NCBI RefSeq assembly: GCF_009687865.1
Contig: NZ_BLAE01000022.1
Coordinates: forward strand, 90,308 to 154,307
Direction: 5' to 3'
DNA from: Acrocarpospora macrocephala
Lineage (GTDB): Bacteria > Actinomycetota > Actinomycetes > Streptosporangiales > Streptosporangiaceae
Length of the DNA stretch: 64,000 bases
The notes under the pieces are model-generated. The model searched no databases and was not told the origin of the DNA. It saw nothing but the letters and a program-made list of their open reading frames with translations. Positions 41,492 through 50,717 of the stretch are shown piece by piece. The position numbers and the translations under genes are program-made. The number at the start of each line of letters is the position of its first letter. The stretch's first letter is position 1.

Positions 41492-42460
41492 TCAATCCCG
41501 ATACATCACGGACAGTTCCTCGATCGTTTCGGCCATGAGTTTGCGCAGCTCAGGTGGGTCGAGGACTTCGACGGCCGAGCCGAGGCGCAGGAGCTGCCAC
41601 CGGGCGTGGCGTACCGACTCGATGGGAACGGCGAGGCGGAGCCAGCCGTCGGGCGTGGTCTCGGCGGTGGCGAGGGCGGTGTCGGTGGTGTCGTTGCCGA
41701 TGGTGTAGCGCAGCAGGCCGAGATAGCCGGGGTCGAGGCGGATGGTGGCGGTGCCGGTGTGCATGCGGGCGGCGAACTCGGCCGCGAACCGGGACCAGAA
41801 CTCGACCAGGTCGAAGCCGGGACGCCGGTCGAACCGGCCGGGCAGCGCTTCGATCCCCAAAATCCGCGCAACACGATAAGTCCGGAAATCTCCGGATGTT
41901 TCGGCGGCGAGGTACCAGGAGCCGCCCTTCAGGACGAGACCGTAGGGGTGGATGTCGCGCTCGACCTCCTGGGGACCCCAGCGGCGGTAGCGCATCCGCA
42001 GCGGGCGCTGCTCCCACACCGCCTCGGCCACCTCGGCCAGAAACGGCGCCTCATCACTCCCCCGATACCACCCCGGCACGTCCAGATGGAAACGTTCCCG
42101 CATCATGGCCGCCTGCGAGCGCGGTTCCGGCGGCAACGCGGCCAGCAGCTTCAACTCGGCCGCCGCCGCCACCTCCCCCAGCCCGAGCTCGGCCGCCGGC
42201 CCCGGCAACCCCGCCAGAAACAGCGAGGACGCCTCCGCCGAGGTCAGCCCGGTCAGCCGGGTCCGGTACCCATCCAGCAACTGGTAGCCTCCGGCAGGCC
42301 CCCGATCAGCGTAAACGGGAACCCCGGCCCCCGACAGCGCCTCCACGTCCCGGTAGACGGTCCGGATCGACACCTCCAGCTCCGCCGACAGCTCGGCCGC
42401 CGTCATCCGGCCCCTCGTCTGCAGGAGGAGGAGCAGGGACAGCAACCGGCTGGCACGCAT
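41492..42460 (-). CDS. WYL domain transcriptional regulator
   Basis: 322 residues. An N-terminal DeoR-like winged helix (about 1-60; LLLLLQTRGRMTAAELSAEL, VSIRTVYRDVEALSGAG) is followed by a WYL domain (about 140-215; RPLRMRYRRWGPQEVERDIH, GLVLKGGSWYLAAE) and a WCX-like end. WYL proteins sense nucleic acids or small ligands. It is divergent from the DeoR regulator; copy A of the shared motif begins two bases upstream of its start, so it may bind that motif. This link is inference. Confidence 0.88.
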   Translation of the reverse strand: MRASRLLSLLLLLQTRGRMTAAELSAELEVSIRTVYRDVEALSGAGVPVYADRGPAGGYQLLDGYRTRLTGLTSAEASSLFLAGLPGPAAELGLGEVAAAAELKLLAALPPEPRSQAAMMRERFHLDVPGWYRGSDEAPFLAEVAEAVWEQRPLRMRYRRWGPQEVERDIHPYGLVLKGGSWYLAAETSGDFRTYRVARILGIEALPGRFDRRPGFDLVEFWSRFAAEFAARMHTGTATIRLDPGYLGLLRYTIGNDTTDTALATAETTPDGWLRLAVPIESVRHARWQLLRLGSAVEVLDPPELRKLMAETIEELSVMYRD

Positions 42461-42461
42461 A

Positions 42462-42493
42462 TCACCCAGTCTGCCACCTTTACAAAGTAGATT
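42462..42493 (-). promoter_or_regulatory. Shared motif, copy A (upstream of the WYL regulator)
   Basis: TCACCCAG-N8-CTTTACAAAGTAGATT on the plus strand, next to the WYL start codon. It shares the two boxes and their spacing (within one base) with copies at 32288-32318 and 38711-38741. The core CTTTACAAAG is itself palindromic at its ends. Confidence 0.6.
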
Positions 42494-42506
42494 CCGTTTG
42501 CTCACC

Positions 42507-42523
42507 GAACATGCCCTATGTTC
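42507..42523. promoter_or_regulatory. DeoR operator
   Basis: A perfect dyad GAACAT (42507-42512), GCCCT, ATGTTC (42518-42523). A -10-like TATGTT (42517-42522) overlaps the right arm and lies about 12 bases before the ATG at 42534, so the message may be leaderless and repressed by the gene product. Confidence 0.65.
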
Positions 42524-42533
42524 AAATGCACAC

Positions 42534-43292
42534 ATGGAAGGTGCCGACCGAATCCGGGCGATCATGAACGCGTTACGCGCCCACGACAGCGTCTCCGTCG
42601 CCGAACTCGCCGGCCGGTACGGCGTCTCCGAGATGACCATCCGCCGCGACCTGGACGAACTAGCCCAGCAGGGCGTCGTACGACGCGTCCGCGGCGGCGC
42701 CCTCAGCCTGCTGCTGCGCGGCGAGGAACCCCCCTTCGGCGTCCGCGAACGCGAAGCCGTGGACGCCAAGCGCAGGATCGCGGCCGAGGTCGCCAACCTG
42801 CTGGCCGACGGCGAGGCGGTCGTGCTGGACGGCGGCACCACCACCCTGGAGGTGGCCAGGGTCGTGCACGACCGCCGCCTCACCGTGCTGCCGCTGGCGC
42901 TGCGCTGCGCCGACGAACTGGCCACCGCGCCCCGGATCAAGCTCGTGCTCCCCGGCGGCGAGGTCCGCCCGGGCGAGCTCAACTTCGTCGGCCCGCTCAC
43001 CGAGGCCTCGCTGCGCTCGCTCCGCTTCGACACCACCGTGATCGGCTGCTGCGGCATGTCGGCCGAGCACGGCGTCACCGCCCACGATCTGGAGGACGTC
43101 GCGGTCAAGCAGGCCGCCATCGCCTCGGCCAGGCGCGTCATCGTCGCCTGCGACTCCGGCAAGTTCACCAGGACCGCGTTCGGCGCGGTCTGCTCCTACG
43201 ACAAGCTCGACGTCGTGGTCACCGACATCGGCATCCCCCGCGACCAGCATGACGCGCTCACGGGCGCGGGCGTCACCGTCCGCGTCACCTGA
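42534..43292 (+). CDS. DeoR family transcriptional regulator
   Basis: 252 residues from ATG 42534. The DeoR winged helix is about 5-60 (VSVAELAGRYGVSEMTIRRD), and the DeoRC sugar-phosphate isomerase-like effector domain about 75-230 (VVLDGGTTTLEVARV, RFDTTVIGCCGMSAEHG). DeoR proteins usually sense sugar phosphates. A perfect dyad lies upstream. It is 21 bases before an MFS transporter gene and probably controls it. A TTG at 42498 would add 12 residues without support. Confidence 0.88.
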   Translation: MEGADRIRAIMNALRAHDSVSVAELAGRYGVSEMTIRRDLDELAQQGVVRRVRGGALSLLLRGEEPPFGVREREAVDAKRRIAAEVANLLADGEAVVLDGGTTTLEVARVVHDRRLTVLPLALRCADELATAPRIKLVLPGGEVRPGELNFVGPLTEASLRSLRFDTTVIGCCGMSAEHGVTAHDLEDVAVKQAAIASARRVIVACDSGKFTRTAFGAVCSYDKLDVVVTDIGIPRDQHDALTGAGVTVRVT

Positions 43293-43313
43293 CCCCTCCC
43301 CCGGAGTCGAACC

Positions 43314-44492
43314 ATGACAATCTCCGCCCCTCCTCGCCCCACGCTGCTCCGCGCCCGCCTCGCCGTGTACGGATTGTTCATGATTGCCGGAATTGCCCTC
43401 GGCACCTGGACGTCCCGCATCCCGGCCATCAAGGACGGCCTGTCCCTCGGCGACGGCGAGCTGAGCCTCGCCCTGCTCGGCATCGCGGGCGGCGCGATCA
43501 CCGGCATGCAGGCCGTCGGCCGCCTCATCGACCGGTACGGCAGCCGCCGGGTGATGGTCCCCGTCGGCCTGCTGCAGGGCGCGGTCCTGGTCCTCCCCGC
43601 GTACGCGCCCGGCCTGCCCTCCCTGGCCGCCGCCATGTTCACCTTCGGCATCGTGCACGGCGTGCTGGACGTGGCGATGAACGCCAACGCGGTCGTGGTG
43701 GAACGCCTGTACGCCAAGCCGATCATGTCCTCCTTCCACGCCGTGTTCAGCATCGGCGGCTTCCTGGGCGCCGGCGTCGGCGGCCTGTTCGCGCACGCGG
43801 GCGCCAGCGTGCCGATGACGTTCGGGTCGGTCGCGGTGGTGACCACCACGATCGCGATCCTGTGCCTGCGCTGGGCGCTGCCGGACTCCTTCGACCCCGG
43901 CCGCCATCCGGAGGCCGCCGCCGAGCAGGTGCCGGGCCGCTCGCTCGCCGGGTGGGTGCTGTTCCTGGGCGTGCTGGCGTTCTGCTGCCTGGTCGGCGAG
44001 GGCGCGGCGGCCGACTGGAGCTCGGTCTACCTGGTGGAGGACCTGGGCGCCAGGGAGGCGGTCGGCGCGGCCGGCTACGCGGCCTTCTCGATCATGATGA
44101 CGGCGGGGCGGCTGGCCGGGGACTGGCTCACCGCCCGCCTCGGCCCGGTCCTGCTGGTACGGTGCTGCGGCGGCCTGGCGGGGATCGGCCTGCTGGTCAC
44201 CCTGCTGATCGGCAACCAGGTCGCCGGGGTCGTCGGATTCGGGCTGTTCGGCGCGGGCCTGTCGTGCATCATTCCGCAGGTGTTCTCCGCCGCCGGGCAT
44301 CGCGACCCGGCCCAGTCCGGCCGGGCCCTGGCCCGGGTGGCCAGCATCGGCTACGCAGGCCTGCTGGCGGGCCCGGTCCTGATCGGCGCGGTGGCCGAGC
44401 TCACCGGCAAGCCGGTCGCCCTCGCCATCCCCGCGATCATGGCCCTGTTCGTCGCGGCGGCCGCCCCCGCCCTGCGCCCGGCCCGGATCTAG
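43314..44492 (+). CDS. MFS transporter
   Basis: 392 residues with 12 membrane helices. The motif DRYGSRRV lies between helices 2 and 3 (about 73-80), with TWTSRIPAIKDGL near the start as in the YbjJ/fucose-permease-like branch. It follows the DeoR gene by 21 bases, so it probably takes up or exports a sugar or metabolite sensed by that regulator. The direction of transport is not inferable. Confidence 0.85.
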   Translation: MTISAPPRPTLLRARLAVYGLFMIAGIALGTWTSRIPAIKDGLSLGDGELSLALLGIAGGAITGMQAVGRLIDRYGSRRVMVPVGLLQGAVLVLPAYAPGLPSLAAAMFTFGIVHGVLDVAMNANAVVVERLYAKPIMSSFHAVFSIGGFLGAGVGGLFAHAGASVPMTFGSVAVVTTTIAILCLRWALPDSFDPGRHPEAAAEQVPGRSLAGWVLFLGVLAFCCLVGEGAAADWSSVYLVEDLGAREAVGAAGYAAFSIMMTAGRLAGDWLTARLGPVLLVRCCGGLAGIGLLVTLLIGNQVAGVVGFGLFGAGLSCIIPQVFSAAGHRDPAQSGRALARVASIGYAGLLAGPVLIGAVAELTGKPVALAIPAIMALFVAAAAPALRPARI

Positions 44493-44594
44493 GTATGGGG
44501 TTACCCGGGCGCTGAACGGCGGGCCAGCACCCTGGGGCGGGCCGGTCGCGGCTACCTAAGGTGGCGGTGATCCTCTCGCAGCCAGGAGCGTGTG

Positions 44595-45491
44595 ATGACC
44601 CAGGACAACCGCCCCCAGTCGTGGCGGCCGACCGCCAGAGAGCGGGACACGTGGACCCGCGACGTGTTCCGCGCCGCGGCCGGTCTGATCGCCGGCCCTG
44701 GCGGATTCATTCTCTATCTCGCGGGCGAGTACCTCTACGACCGGCGGCACCTGCTCTTCGAGACCGGCGGGGCTCCCCTGGCGGCGATGAACCCGGAGGG
44801 CGAGTCGATCGCCCTGCGCGGCGGCTTCACCAGCGTGAACGCCGTCCCCCTGCTCGGCGGCGGCAACCGCGGCACGCAGGTGCTGTCGGTCACTCCCAGC
44901 CTGACCGCCTCCACCCGGGCCATGGGCCTGCGCGACGGCGACCCGGTGTCGGTGGCGCTGTCCAGCCGGACCGTCAGCTCCACCCGGAGCGGCCTGATCG
45001 TGCCGGCCAGGATCGGGACCACCACCCGGATCACCGTGCCCGCCGACGACTACTCGGTGGCCGCGCTCGGCGCCCGCACGTCGGCGCTGTTCACCAGCAA
45101 GGACCCGGTGATCGGCACCGGCACGGGGACGGTCTCGGGCCTCCAGGAGCTGCCATTCCAGCGGATACGGCCGACCCCGGGCGGCCTCTGGCTCGCCCCG
45201 GAGACCGCGCGGCAGGTGAACGTGCCGCTGATCGGCCGCACTCCGTTCCCGTCGCCGCGGCAGCCGAACCCGCTGGCGGCGCCGCGGTGCCCCTGGTGCG
45301 GCCAGACGGTGACCGGTTCGGTGCTCCACGCGATGGCCAACTGCCCGAAGAAGCCCGGATACGCCGCGTACCAGCCTCTGACCTTCGCCAAACCGGCCGG
45401 ACAGTACTGCTCGGACTGCCACCGGTATGTCACCTACCGCGAGGACCACAGCCTCTGGTGCAGGTTCATGACCTTCCTCGACGAGTTCTGA
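44595..45491 (+). CDS. Hypothetical protein with C-terminal zinc-ribbon-like Cys pairs
   Basis: 298 residues. One hydrophobic segment (about 28-46) is followed by a beta-rich middle region. Near the C-terminus CPWCGQ (about 230-235) and CSDCHR (about 269-274), with additional Cys/His (HAMANC, WCRF), could form a zinc ribbon or treble-clef site. No family was recognised. The ATG has CAGGAG seven bases upstream; a GTG three bases earlier is equivalent. It ends next to the convergent TauE/SafE gene. Confidence 0.6.
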   Translation: MTQDNRPQSWRPTARERDTWTRDVFRAAAGLIAGPGGFILYLAGEYLYDRRHLLFETGGAPLAAMNPEGESIALRGGFTSVNAVPLLGGGNRGTQVLSVTPSLTASTRAMGLRDGDPVSVALSSRTVSSTRSGLIVPARIGTTTRITVPADDYSVAALGARTSALFTSKDPVIGTGTGTVSGLQELPFQRIRPTPGGLWLAPETARQVNVPLIGRTPFPSPRQPNPLAAPRCPWCGQTVTGSVLHAMANCPKKPGYAAYQPLTFAKPAGQYCSDCHRYVTYREDHSLWCRFMTFLDEF

Positions 45492-45494
45492 GGC

Positions 45495-46259
45495 TCAGCC
45501 GGAGAACTGGTCGTAGCCGAGGCGCAGCACCAGCGCGGACACCACGCACAGCAGCACGGCCCGGACGAACCCGGCGCCCCGGCGCAACGCCATCCGGGCC
45601 CCGAGCTGCGCGCCCGCGATGTTGCAGGCGGCCATGCCGAGCCCGAGCGCCCACACCACCTTCCCCTGCGCCCCCAACACCAGCAACGCCCCCAGGTTCG
45701 TGCCCGTGTTGATGATCTTCGCGGTGGCGGAGGCGTGCACGAAGTCCAGGCCCAGGATCGAGGTGAACGCGATCAGCAGGAACGTGCCGGTGCCCGGCCC
45801 GAGAATGCCGTCGTAGAAGGCGATGAACACCCCGCTCGCCACGATCGCCGCCGCCACCCGCGCCCGGGTGCGCAGCCGCGGATCCGGCGCAAGACCGAAC
45901 GCGGGCCGTAAGGTCACGAACGCCGCCACCGCCAGCAGCACCACCATGACCAGCGGTTTGAGCACCTCCGCCGCCAGCAGCGCCGCCAACGCGGCCCCCG
46001 CCCCGGCGAAACACACCGCCAGGATCCCCGCCGGTACGGCCACCGCCCGGTCGAACTTGGTCCTCCCGGCGAAGGTGACGGCCGCGGAAGCCGTACCGAA
46101 AATGGAGGCCGTCTTGTTGGTGGCCATCGCCTCGACGGGCGGGAGCCCGGCCAGCAGCAGGGCGGGAAGTTGCAGCAGCCCGCCGCCGCCGACCACCGCG
46201 TCCACCCAGCCGGCCGCCAGCGCCGCCGCGAGCAGCAGCACGATCTGTTCCGCCCGCAT
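45495..46259 (-). CDS. TauE/SafE family membrane protein
   Basis: 254 residues with eight or nine membrane helices and the family features GWVDAVVGGGGLLQLP (near 17-32) and FYDGILGPGTGTFL in the second half repeat. TauE/SafE proteins move sulfite, sulfoacetate or other organosulfur anions. The ATG at 46259 gives the usual start; an upstream ATG adds ten residues. It is monocistronic, convergent with the zinc-ribbon gene. Confidence 0.85.
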   Translation of the reverse strand: MRAEQIVLLLAAALAAGWVDAVVGGGGLLQLPALLLAGLPPVEAMATNKTASIFGTASAAVTFAGRTKFDRAVAVPAGILAVCFAGAGAALAALLAAEVLKPLVMVVLLAVAAFVTLRPAFGLAPDPRLRTRARVAAAIVASGVFIAFYDGILGPGTGTFLLIAFTSILGLDFVHASATAKIINTGTNLGALLVLGAQGKVVWALGLGMAACNIAGAQLGARMALRRGAGFVRAVLLCVVSALVLRLGYDQFSG

Positions 46260-46336
46260 CGGCGCCCGACCCCTACCGTGGTTGACCAAAGAACCTCAGC
46301 AGAGTAGCGAAACCCCCCGCATCGCCTCAGACCGGG

Positions 46337-47092
46337 TCAAATGTCCTGACCCGGGTCCTCGTTCTCGCCCGGCGCCGGGGACGGGCTCTGGCCCTGCTCG
46401 GTCTCCCCCGGGGTCGGCGACGGCTGCATCGGCTCGGGCGAGGTCGGCACCGGCGGCGGCGTGGGCACGAACACGGTCGGCGGCAGCGGCCTGGCCGGCA
46501 TCGGCTCGTCGTCGGAGCGGACCAGCATCAGCCACAGGATGGCCCCGATGAACAGCACCAGCGTCGCCAGCAGCGCGGAGGCCAGCGCCACCGAGCGCAC
46601 GGTCTCGGTGCGCGGCGGCGCGGGCGGCGGCGGGGCCGGCAGCGCCGGGTTGCGATCCCCCAGCCAGTACGGCACGAAGTCCGGCCCGTGCCGGTCCCCG
46701 ATCAGCATGCCCGACACCATGACGGGCTCCAGGAACCTTTCGGCCCCGACCCCGCCCGGCGCGTACGGCACCGCCACCCAGGGCGCCTCTCCCCCGTCCC
46801 AGGCCACCACCGGCGGCGTGGTCACGTTCCGCCGCCTGCTCACCCGCGAGAACAGGCCGCGCACCCCCGACCTGGCCGCCTCGCCTTCCTTGATCCCGGT
46901 CACGAACCGGTTCCTGGCGGCCGGATCCAGGGCCGCGCCCCGGGTCAGCACGGCCACCGAGACCGCCCGCCCGTCCGCGCCCTGCCCGAGGTAGACCAGG
47001 CCCGCGGGGGCCGCCTGCAGGCGCGCCTGAAGCACGAAGGGCCCCAGCCGGGGCGGGTCGCCGTACTGCAGTGGAGTGGCCATCCCCTTCAT
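46337..47092 (-). CDS. Membrane protein with a degenerate kinase N-lobe-like domain
   Basis: 251 residues. The start (LGPFVLQARLQAAPAGLVYL and then AVSVAVLTRGA) resembles the N-lobe of actinobacterial Ser/Thr kinases (LGPYRLLGRLGEGGMGVVYL), but the Gly loop is Ala-rich, the ATP-binding Lys is missing and no catalytic loop follows. A membrane helix lies at about 170-195 and a Pro/Ser-rich outer tail at the end. It is a pseudokinase-like sensor or scaffold at best. It is divergent from the MoxR operon, with a dyad at its start. Confidence 0.7.
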   Translation of the reverse strand: MKGMATPLQYGDPPRLGPFVLQARLQAAPAGLVYLGQGADGRAVSVAVLTRGAALDPAARNRFVTGIKEGEAARSGVRGLFSRVSRRRNVTTPPVVAWDGGEAPWVAVPYAPGGVGAERFLEPVMVSGMLIGDRHGPDFVPYWLGDRNPALPAPPPPAPPRTETVRSVALASALLATLVLFIGAILWLMLVRSDDEPMPARPLPPTVFVPTPPPVPTSPEPMQPSPTPGETEQGQSPSPAPGENEDPGQDI

Positions 47093-47113
47093 GAAAACAC
47101 ACCGGGTGTTTTC
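47093..47113. promoter_or_regulatory. Dyad at the start of the pseudokinase-like gene
   Basis: GAAAACAC (47093-47100) and GTGTTTTC (47106-47113) around ACCGG, directly before the ATG at 47092 and 66 bases from the MoxR start. It could control both divergent units or form an mRNA leader hairpin. Confidence 0.5.
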
Positions 47114-47178
47114 GCCCATCCGAGCGGGCAGTGATCAGGGCATGGATTCTGTCGGGGAGTCACGATTGAATAACACCC

Positions 47179-48213
47179 ATGACCGTTGCTGAAGGAGAGC
47201 CGGGCACCGAGGTGTCCCGGGCGCAAGACGGGGGCGAGGCCGGCCTCGGCGCGCTCCGGGACGCCCTGAACGAGGTCCGGCGGGTGATCGTCGGCCAGGA
47301 CCACATGGTCGAGCGCCTGCTGGTGGCGCTGCTGGCCCGCGGGCACTGCCTGCTCGAAGGGGTGCCGGGCGTGGCCAAGACGCTGGCCGCCTCCACCCTG
47401 GCCACCGTGGTCGGCGGCACGTTCGCCCGGATCCAGTTCACCCCCGACCTGGTCCCCAGCGACATCGTCGGCACCCGCGTCTACCATCCGAGCACTGAAC
47501 GTTTCGACATCGAGCTCGGCCCGGTGTTCGTCAACTTCCTGCTCGCCGACGAGATCAACCGGGCCCCGGCCAAGGTGCAGTCGGCGCTGCTGGAGGTCAT
47601 GGCGGAACGCCAGGTCACCCTGGCCGGGGTCACCCACCAGCTGCCCCGGCCCTTCGTGGTGCTGGCCACCCAGAACCCGATCGAGTCCGAGGGCGTCTAC
47701 CCGCTGCCGGAGGTGCAGCGCGACCGCTTCCTGTTCAAGGTGCGGGTCGACCACCCCAGCGCGCACGAGGAGCTGGAGATCCTGCACCGGATGAGCGTCA
47801 CCCCGCCGGTGGCCGGCAAGGTGCTCGACCCGGAACAGCTGCTGGCCCTGCAGAAGGCCGCCGAGGAGGTGTCGGTGCACCAGCTGGTCGCCGACTACGT
47901 GGTCCGGCTGGTCATGTCCACCCGCAACCCGGGCGAATACGGGCTGCGCGAGCTGGAGGAGACCATCGAGATCGGCGTCAGCCCGCGCGCCACGCTCGGC
48001 CTGGTCGCGGCCGGGCGCGCGCTGGCGCTGCTGCGCGGCCGCGACTACCTGCTCCCCGACGACGTGCGCGACGTGGCGGTGGACGTGATGTCGCACCGGC
48101 TGATGCTCACCTTCGACGCGCTCGCCGACGGCATCGAACCCGAGGACGTGGTCCGCCAGATCCTGATGTCGGTGCCGCCGCCGCTGGTCGTCTGGAACCA
48201 GGGCCAGCGGTGA
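47179..48213 (+). CDS. MoxR-type AAA+ ATPase
   Basis: 344 residues of the AAA_3 (MoxR) family: Walker A EGVPGVAKT (about 60-68), Walker B LLADEINRAP (about 117-126), sensor 1 in VLATQNPIE, and an Arg finger in LPEVQRDRF. MoxR ATPases act as chaperones that load metals or activate VWA-domain proteins. It is the first gene of a MoxR-DUF58-VWA operon with a GTGA overlap to the next gene. Confidence 0.9.
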   Translation: MTVAEGEPGTEVSRAQDGGEAGLGALRDALNEVRRVIVGQDHMVERLLVALLARGHCLLEGVPGVAKTLAASTLATVVGGTFARIQFTPDLVPSDIVGTRVYHPSTERFDIELGPVFVNFLLADEINRAPAKVQSALLEVMAERQVTLAGVTHQLPRPFVVLATQNPIESEGVYPLPEVQRDRFLFKVRVDHPSAHEELEILHRMSVTPPVAGKVLDPEQLLALQKAAEEVSVHQLVADYVVRLVMSTRNPGEYGLRELEETIEIGVSPRATLGLVAAGRALALLRGRDYLLPDDVRDVAVDVMSHRLMLTFDALADGIEPEDVVRQILMSVPPPLVVWNQGQR

Positions 48214-49118
48214 CCAGCCGCGCCCCGCACGCCGCGCTCCGGCGGCTGGAGCTGACCGTGGTGCGCCGCCTGGACGGGCTGCTCCAGGGCGGCCACCAGG
48301 GCCTGCTGCCCGGCCCCGGCAGCGAGCTGGGTGACACCCGCGTCTACGTGCCCGGCGAGGACGACGTGCGGCGGATGGACTGGGCGGTCACCGCCCGCAC
48401 CACGATCCCGCACGTCCGCGACCTGATCGCGGACCGGGAGCTGGAGACCTGGGCGCTGGCCGACCTGTCGGCCAGCATGGACTTCGGCACCGCCGACACC
48501 GACAAACGTTCCCTGGTCGTCTCCGCCATCGGCGCCGTCGGCTTCCTGGCCAGCCGCGTCGGCGACCGCTTCGGGGCATATGTGATCCACGGCGACCAGA
48601 TCCACCGCTACCCGGCCAGACCCGGCAGGCCCGCCCTGTTCGGCCTGCTGAAATCGCTCGCCGAGGCCCCGCACGACCCCGGCTCCACCGACCTGGGCGG
48701 CGCCATCGAGCTGATGGCCGCCGCGCACCGCAGGCGCGGCATGCGGGTCATCGTGTCCGACTTCCTGGACGCCCCGGACAGCTGGGAACGGCCGATCCGC
48801 CGCCTGGCCGCCCGCCAGCAGGTGCTCGCCGTCGAGGTCATCGACCCGCGCGAGCTGGAGCTCCCCGACGTCGGCCAGGTCACCCTGGTCGACCCGGAGA
48901 CCGGCCACTCCCGCGACATCCACCTGTCCCGCAAGCTGCGCGACCGCTACGCCGAGGCCGCCGCCGCCCAGCGGGAGGCCAACCGGGTGGCCCTGCGCCG
49001 CAGCGGCGTCGCCCACCTGGTGTTGCGCACCGACCGGGACTGGGTCTTCGACATCGCCCAGTTCGTCCTGCGGCAGCGGCGCACCGCCCATCTGATGGCC
49101 CGGAGAACACGCGCATGA
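48210..49118 (+). CDS. DUF58 domain protein
   Basis: 302 residues, DUF58 family, a VWA-like fold. [31 protein letters not shown] and LSASMDFGT are typical. It is usually encoded with MoxR and VWA proteins and thought to be a partner of the ATPase. The GTG start overlaps the MoxR stop, and its own stop overlaps the VWA gene (ATGA), so all three are coupled. Confidence 0.88.
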   Translation: MTSRAPHAALRRLELTVVRRLDGLLQGGHQGLLPGPGSELGDTRVYVPGEDDVRRMDWAVTARTTIPHVRDLIADRELETWALADLSASMDFGTADTDKRSLVVSAIGAVGFLASRVGDRFGAYVIHGDQIHRYPARPGRPALFGLLKSLAEAPHDPGSTDLGGAIELMAAAHRRRGMRVIVSDFLDAPDSWERPIRRLAARQQVLAVEVIDPRELELPDVGQVTLVDPETGHSRDIHLSRKLRDRYAEAAAAQREANRVALRRSGVAHLVLRTDRDWVFDIAQFVLRQRRTAHLMARRTRA

Positions 49119-50062
49119 TCTTCCTGTCCCCCGCCTGGCTCTGGCTGTTCGCCGCGCTCGCCGCCCTGATCGCGCTGTATGTGGTGATCCAGCTCACCCG
49201 CCGGAAGTACGCGGTGCGCTTCACGAACCTGGCCCTGCTGGCGCTGGTCGCGCCGGAGAAGCCCGGCTGGCGGCGGCACGTGGCCGCCGCGCTCTTCCTG
49301 GTCATGATGAGCCTGCTCGTGCTCGGCGCGGCCCGGCCGGCCGACGCGGTCCGGGTGCCCAGGGACCGGGCCACCATCATGGTCGCGATCGACATCTCGC
49401 TGTCGATGGAGGCCGCCGACGTGCCGCCCACCCGGATGATCGCCGCCCGGCAGGCCGCCGAGGCGTTCGTCCAGGAGTTGCCCGAGCGTTTCAACGTCGG
49501 CGTGGTCTCCTTCGCCCGCTCGGCCGCCGTCGCCATCCCGCCCACCACCGACCACGCCGCCGTCGTCAACACGATCAGGAACCTGACCACCCGCCCCGGC
49601 ACCGCCATCGGCGAGGCCGTCTTCAACTCCCTGGACGCGATCCGCTCCTTCGACCAGCAGGCGGTCACCGACCCGCCCCCGGCCGCGATCGTGCTCCTCT
49701 CCGACGGCGACAACACCTCCGGCCGCTCGGTCAACGAGGCCATCGAGGCCGCCCTCGGCGCGAAGGTGCCGGTCTCCACGATCGCGTACGGCACGCCCGA
49801 GGGAACCGTGGCCATCGACGGGCGCGACGTCCAGGTGCCGGTGAACAAGCAGACCCTGCAGTCCCTGGCGGACGGCACCAGCGGCCGCGCCTACAGCGCC
49901 GAGTCGGGCAGCGAACTCCGCGACGTGTACGAGCAGATCGGCACCTCACTCGGCTACAAGATCGTCCACGAGGAGATCACCCAGCGGTTCATCATCGGCG
50001 CCATCCTGGCCGGGCTCCTGGTCGCGGGCTCGGCGCTGATCCTGGGCACGCGCATCCCCTAG
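49115..50062 (+). CDS. VWA domain membrane protein (BatA-like)
   Basis: 315 residues. Two N-terminal helices (about 5-23, 53-71), a von Willebrand A domain (about 85-275) with the MIDAS motif DISLS (about 91-95) plus Thr in NTSG and Asp in LSDGD, and a final helix (about 288-308). The VWA domain faces out of the membrane. It probably binds a partner in a metal-dependent way under control of the MoxR ATPase. Confidence 0.88.
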   Translation: MIFLSPAWLWLFAALAALIALYVVIQLTRRKYAVRFTNLALLALVAPEKPGWRRHVAAALFLVMMSLLVLGAARPADAVRVPRDRATIMVAIDISLSMEAADVPPTRMIAARQAAEAFVQELPERFNVGVVSFARSAAVAIPPTTDHAAVVNTIRNLTTRPGTAIGEAVFNSLDAIRSFDQQAVTDPPPAAIVLLSDGDNTSGRSVNEAIEAALGAKVPVSTIAYGTPEGTVAIDGRDVQVPVNKQTLQSLADGTSGRAYSAESGSELRDVYEQIGTSLGYKIVHEEITQRFIIGAILAGLLVAGSALILGTRIP

Positions 50063-50093
50063 CCGGGCGCGTGGCCTGGGCAGGGGCAGGAGA

Positions 50094-50717
50094 TTGGTAA
50101 CGTTGCTGCGCGTGAGCAACACCGGCGCGCACTACTTCGACGAGCGTCCGCGGGCCGAATCCCGGCCGGGGACGGTCAGCCTGGTGTTGCCCGACCTGCA
50201 CCTCCAGCTGGAAACCGATCGCGGCGTGTTCTCCCCCGACAAGGTGGACCTGGGCACCAGGATCCTGCTGGAGTCGGTCCCCGCCCCGCCCGCCGAGGGC
50301 GACCTGCTCGACCTCGGCTGCGGCTACGGCCCGATCGCGCTGACCATGGCCTCCCGCGCGCCCGCCGCGACCGTCTGGGCCGTCGACGTCAACCGCCGCT
50401 CGGTCGAGCTCACCGCCCGCAACGCCGCGCGCGCCGCCCTTGACAAAGTAAGGTCGGCGCACGTGGACGAGGTCCCCCCGGACATCCGGTTCCGCGCCAT
50501 CTGGTCCAACCCCGCCATCCGCATCGGCAAGCCCGCCCTGCACGAGATGCTGACCCGCTGGCTCGACCGCCTCACCCCCGACGGCGTCGCCTACCTGGTC
50601 GTCCAGAAGCACCTCGGCTCCGACTCCCTGCAACGCTGGCTGACCGACCAGGGCTGGCCCACCACCCGCCATACATCCCGCGCCGCCTACCGAATCCTGA
50701 AGGTGACTCCCCGATGA
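50094..50717 (+). CDS. Class I SAM-dependent methyltransferase (RsmC/YbxB-like)
   Basis: 207 residues. The SAM motif DLGCGYGPIAL (about 72-82) and acidic loop VWAVDVN (about 95-101) are clear. The catalytic motif reads SNPAIRIGK, with Ala in place of the second Pro of the usual NPPIRxGK. RsmC-like enzymes methylate G in 16S rRNA. The start is uncertain: TTG 50094, TTG 50103 or GTG 50112; the first lies too close to the GCAGGAG site. It is coupled to the SpoU gene by ATGA. Confidence 0.82.
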   Translation: MVTLLRVSNTGAHYFDERPRAESRPGTVSLVLPDLHLQLETDRGVFSPDKVDLGTRILLESVPAPPAEGDLLDLGCGYGPIALTMASRAPAATVWAVDVNRRSVELTARNAARAALDKVRSAHVDEVPPDIRFRAIWSNPAIRIGKPALHEMLTRWLDRLTPDGVAYLVVQKHLGSDSLQRWLTDQGWPTTRHTSRAAYRILKVTPR

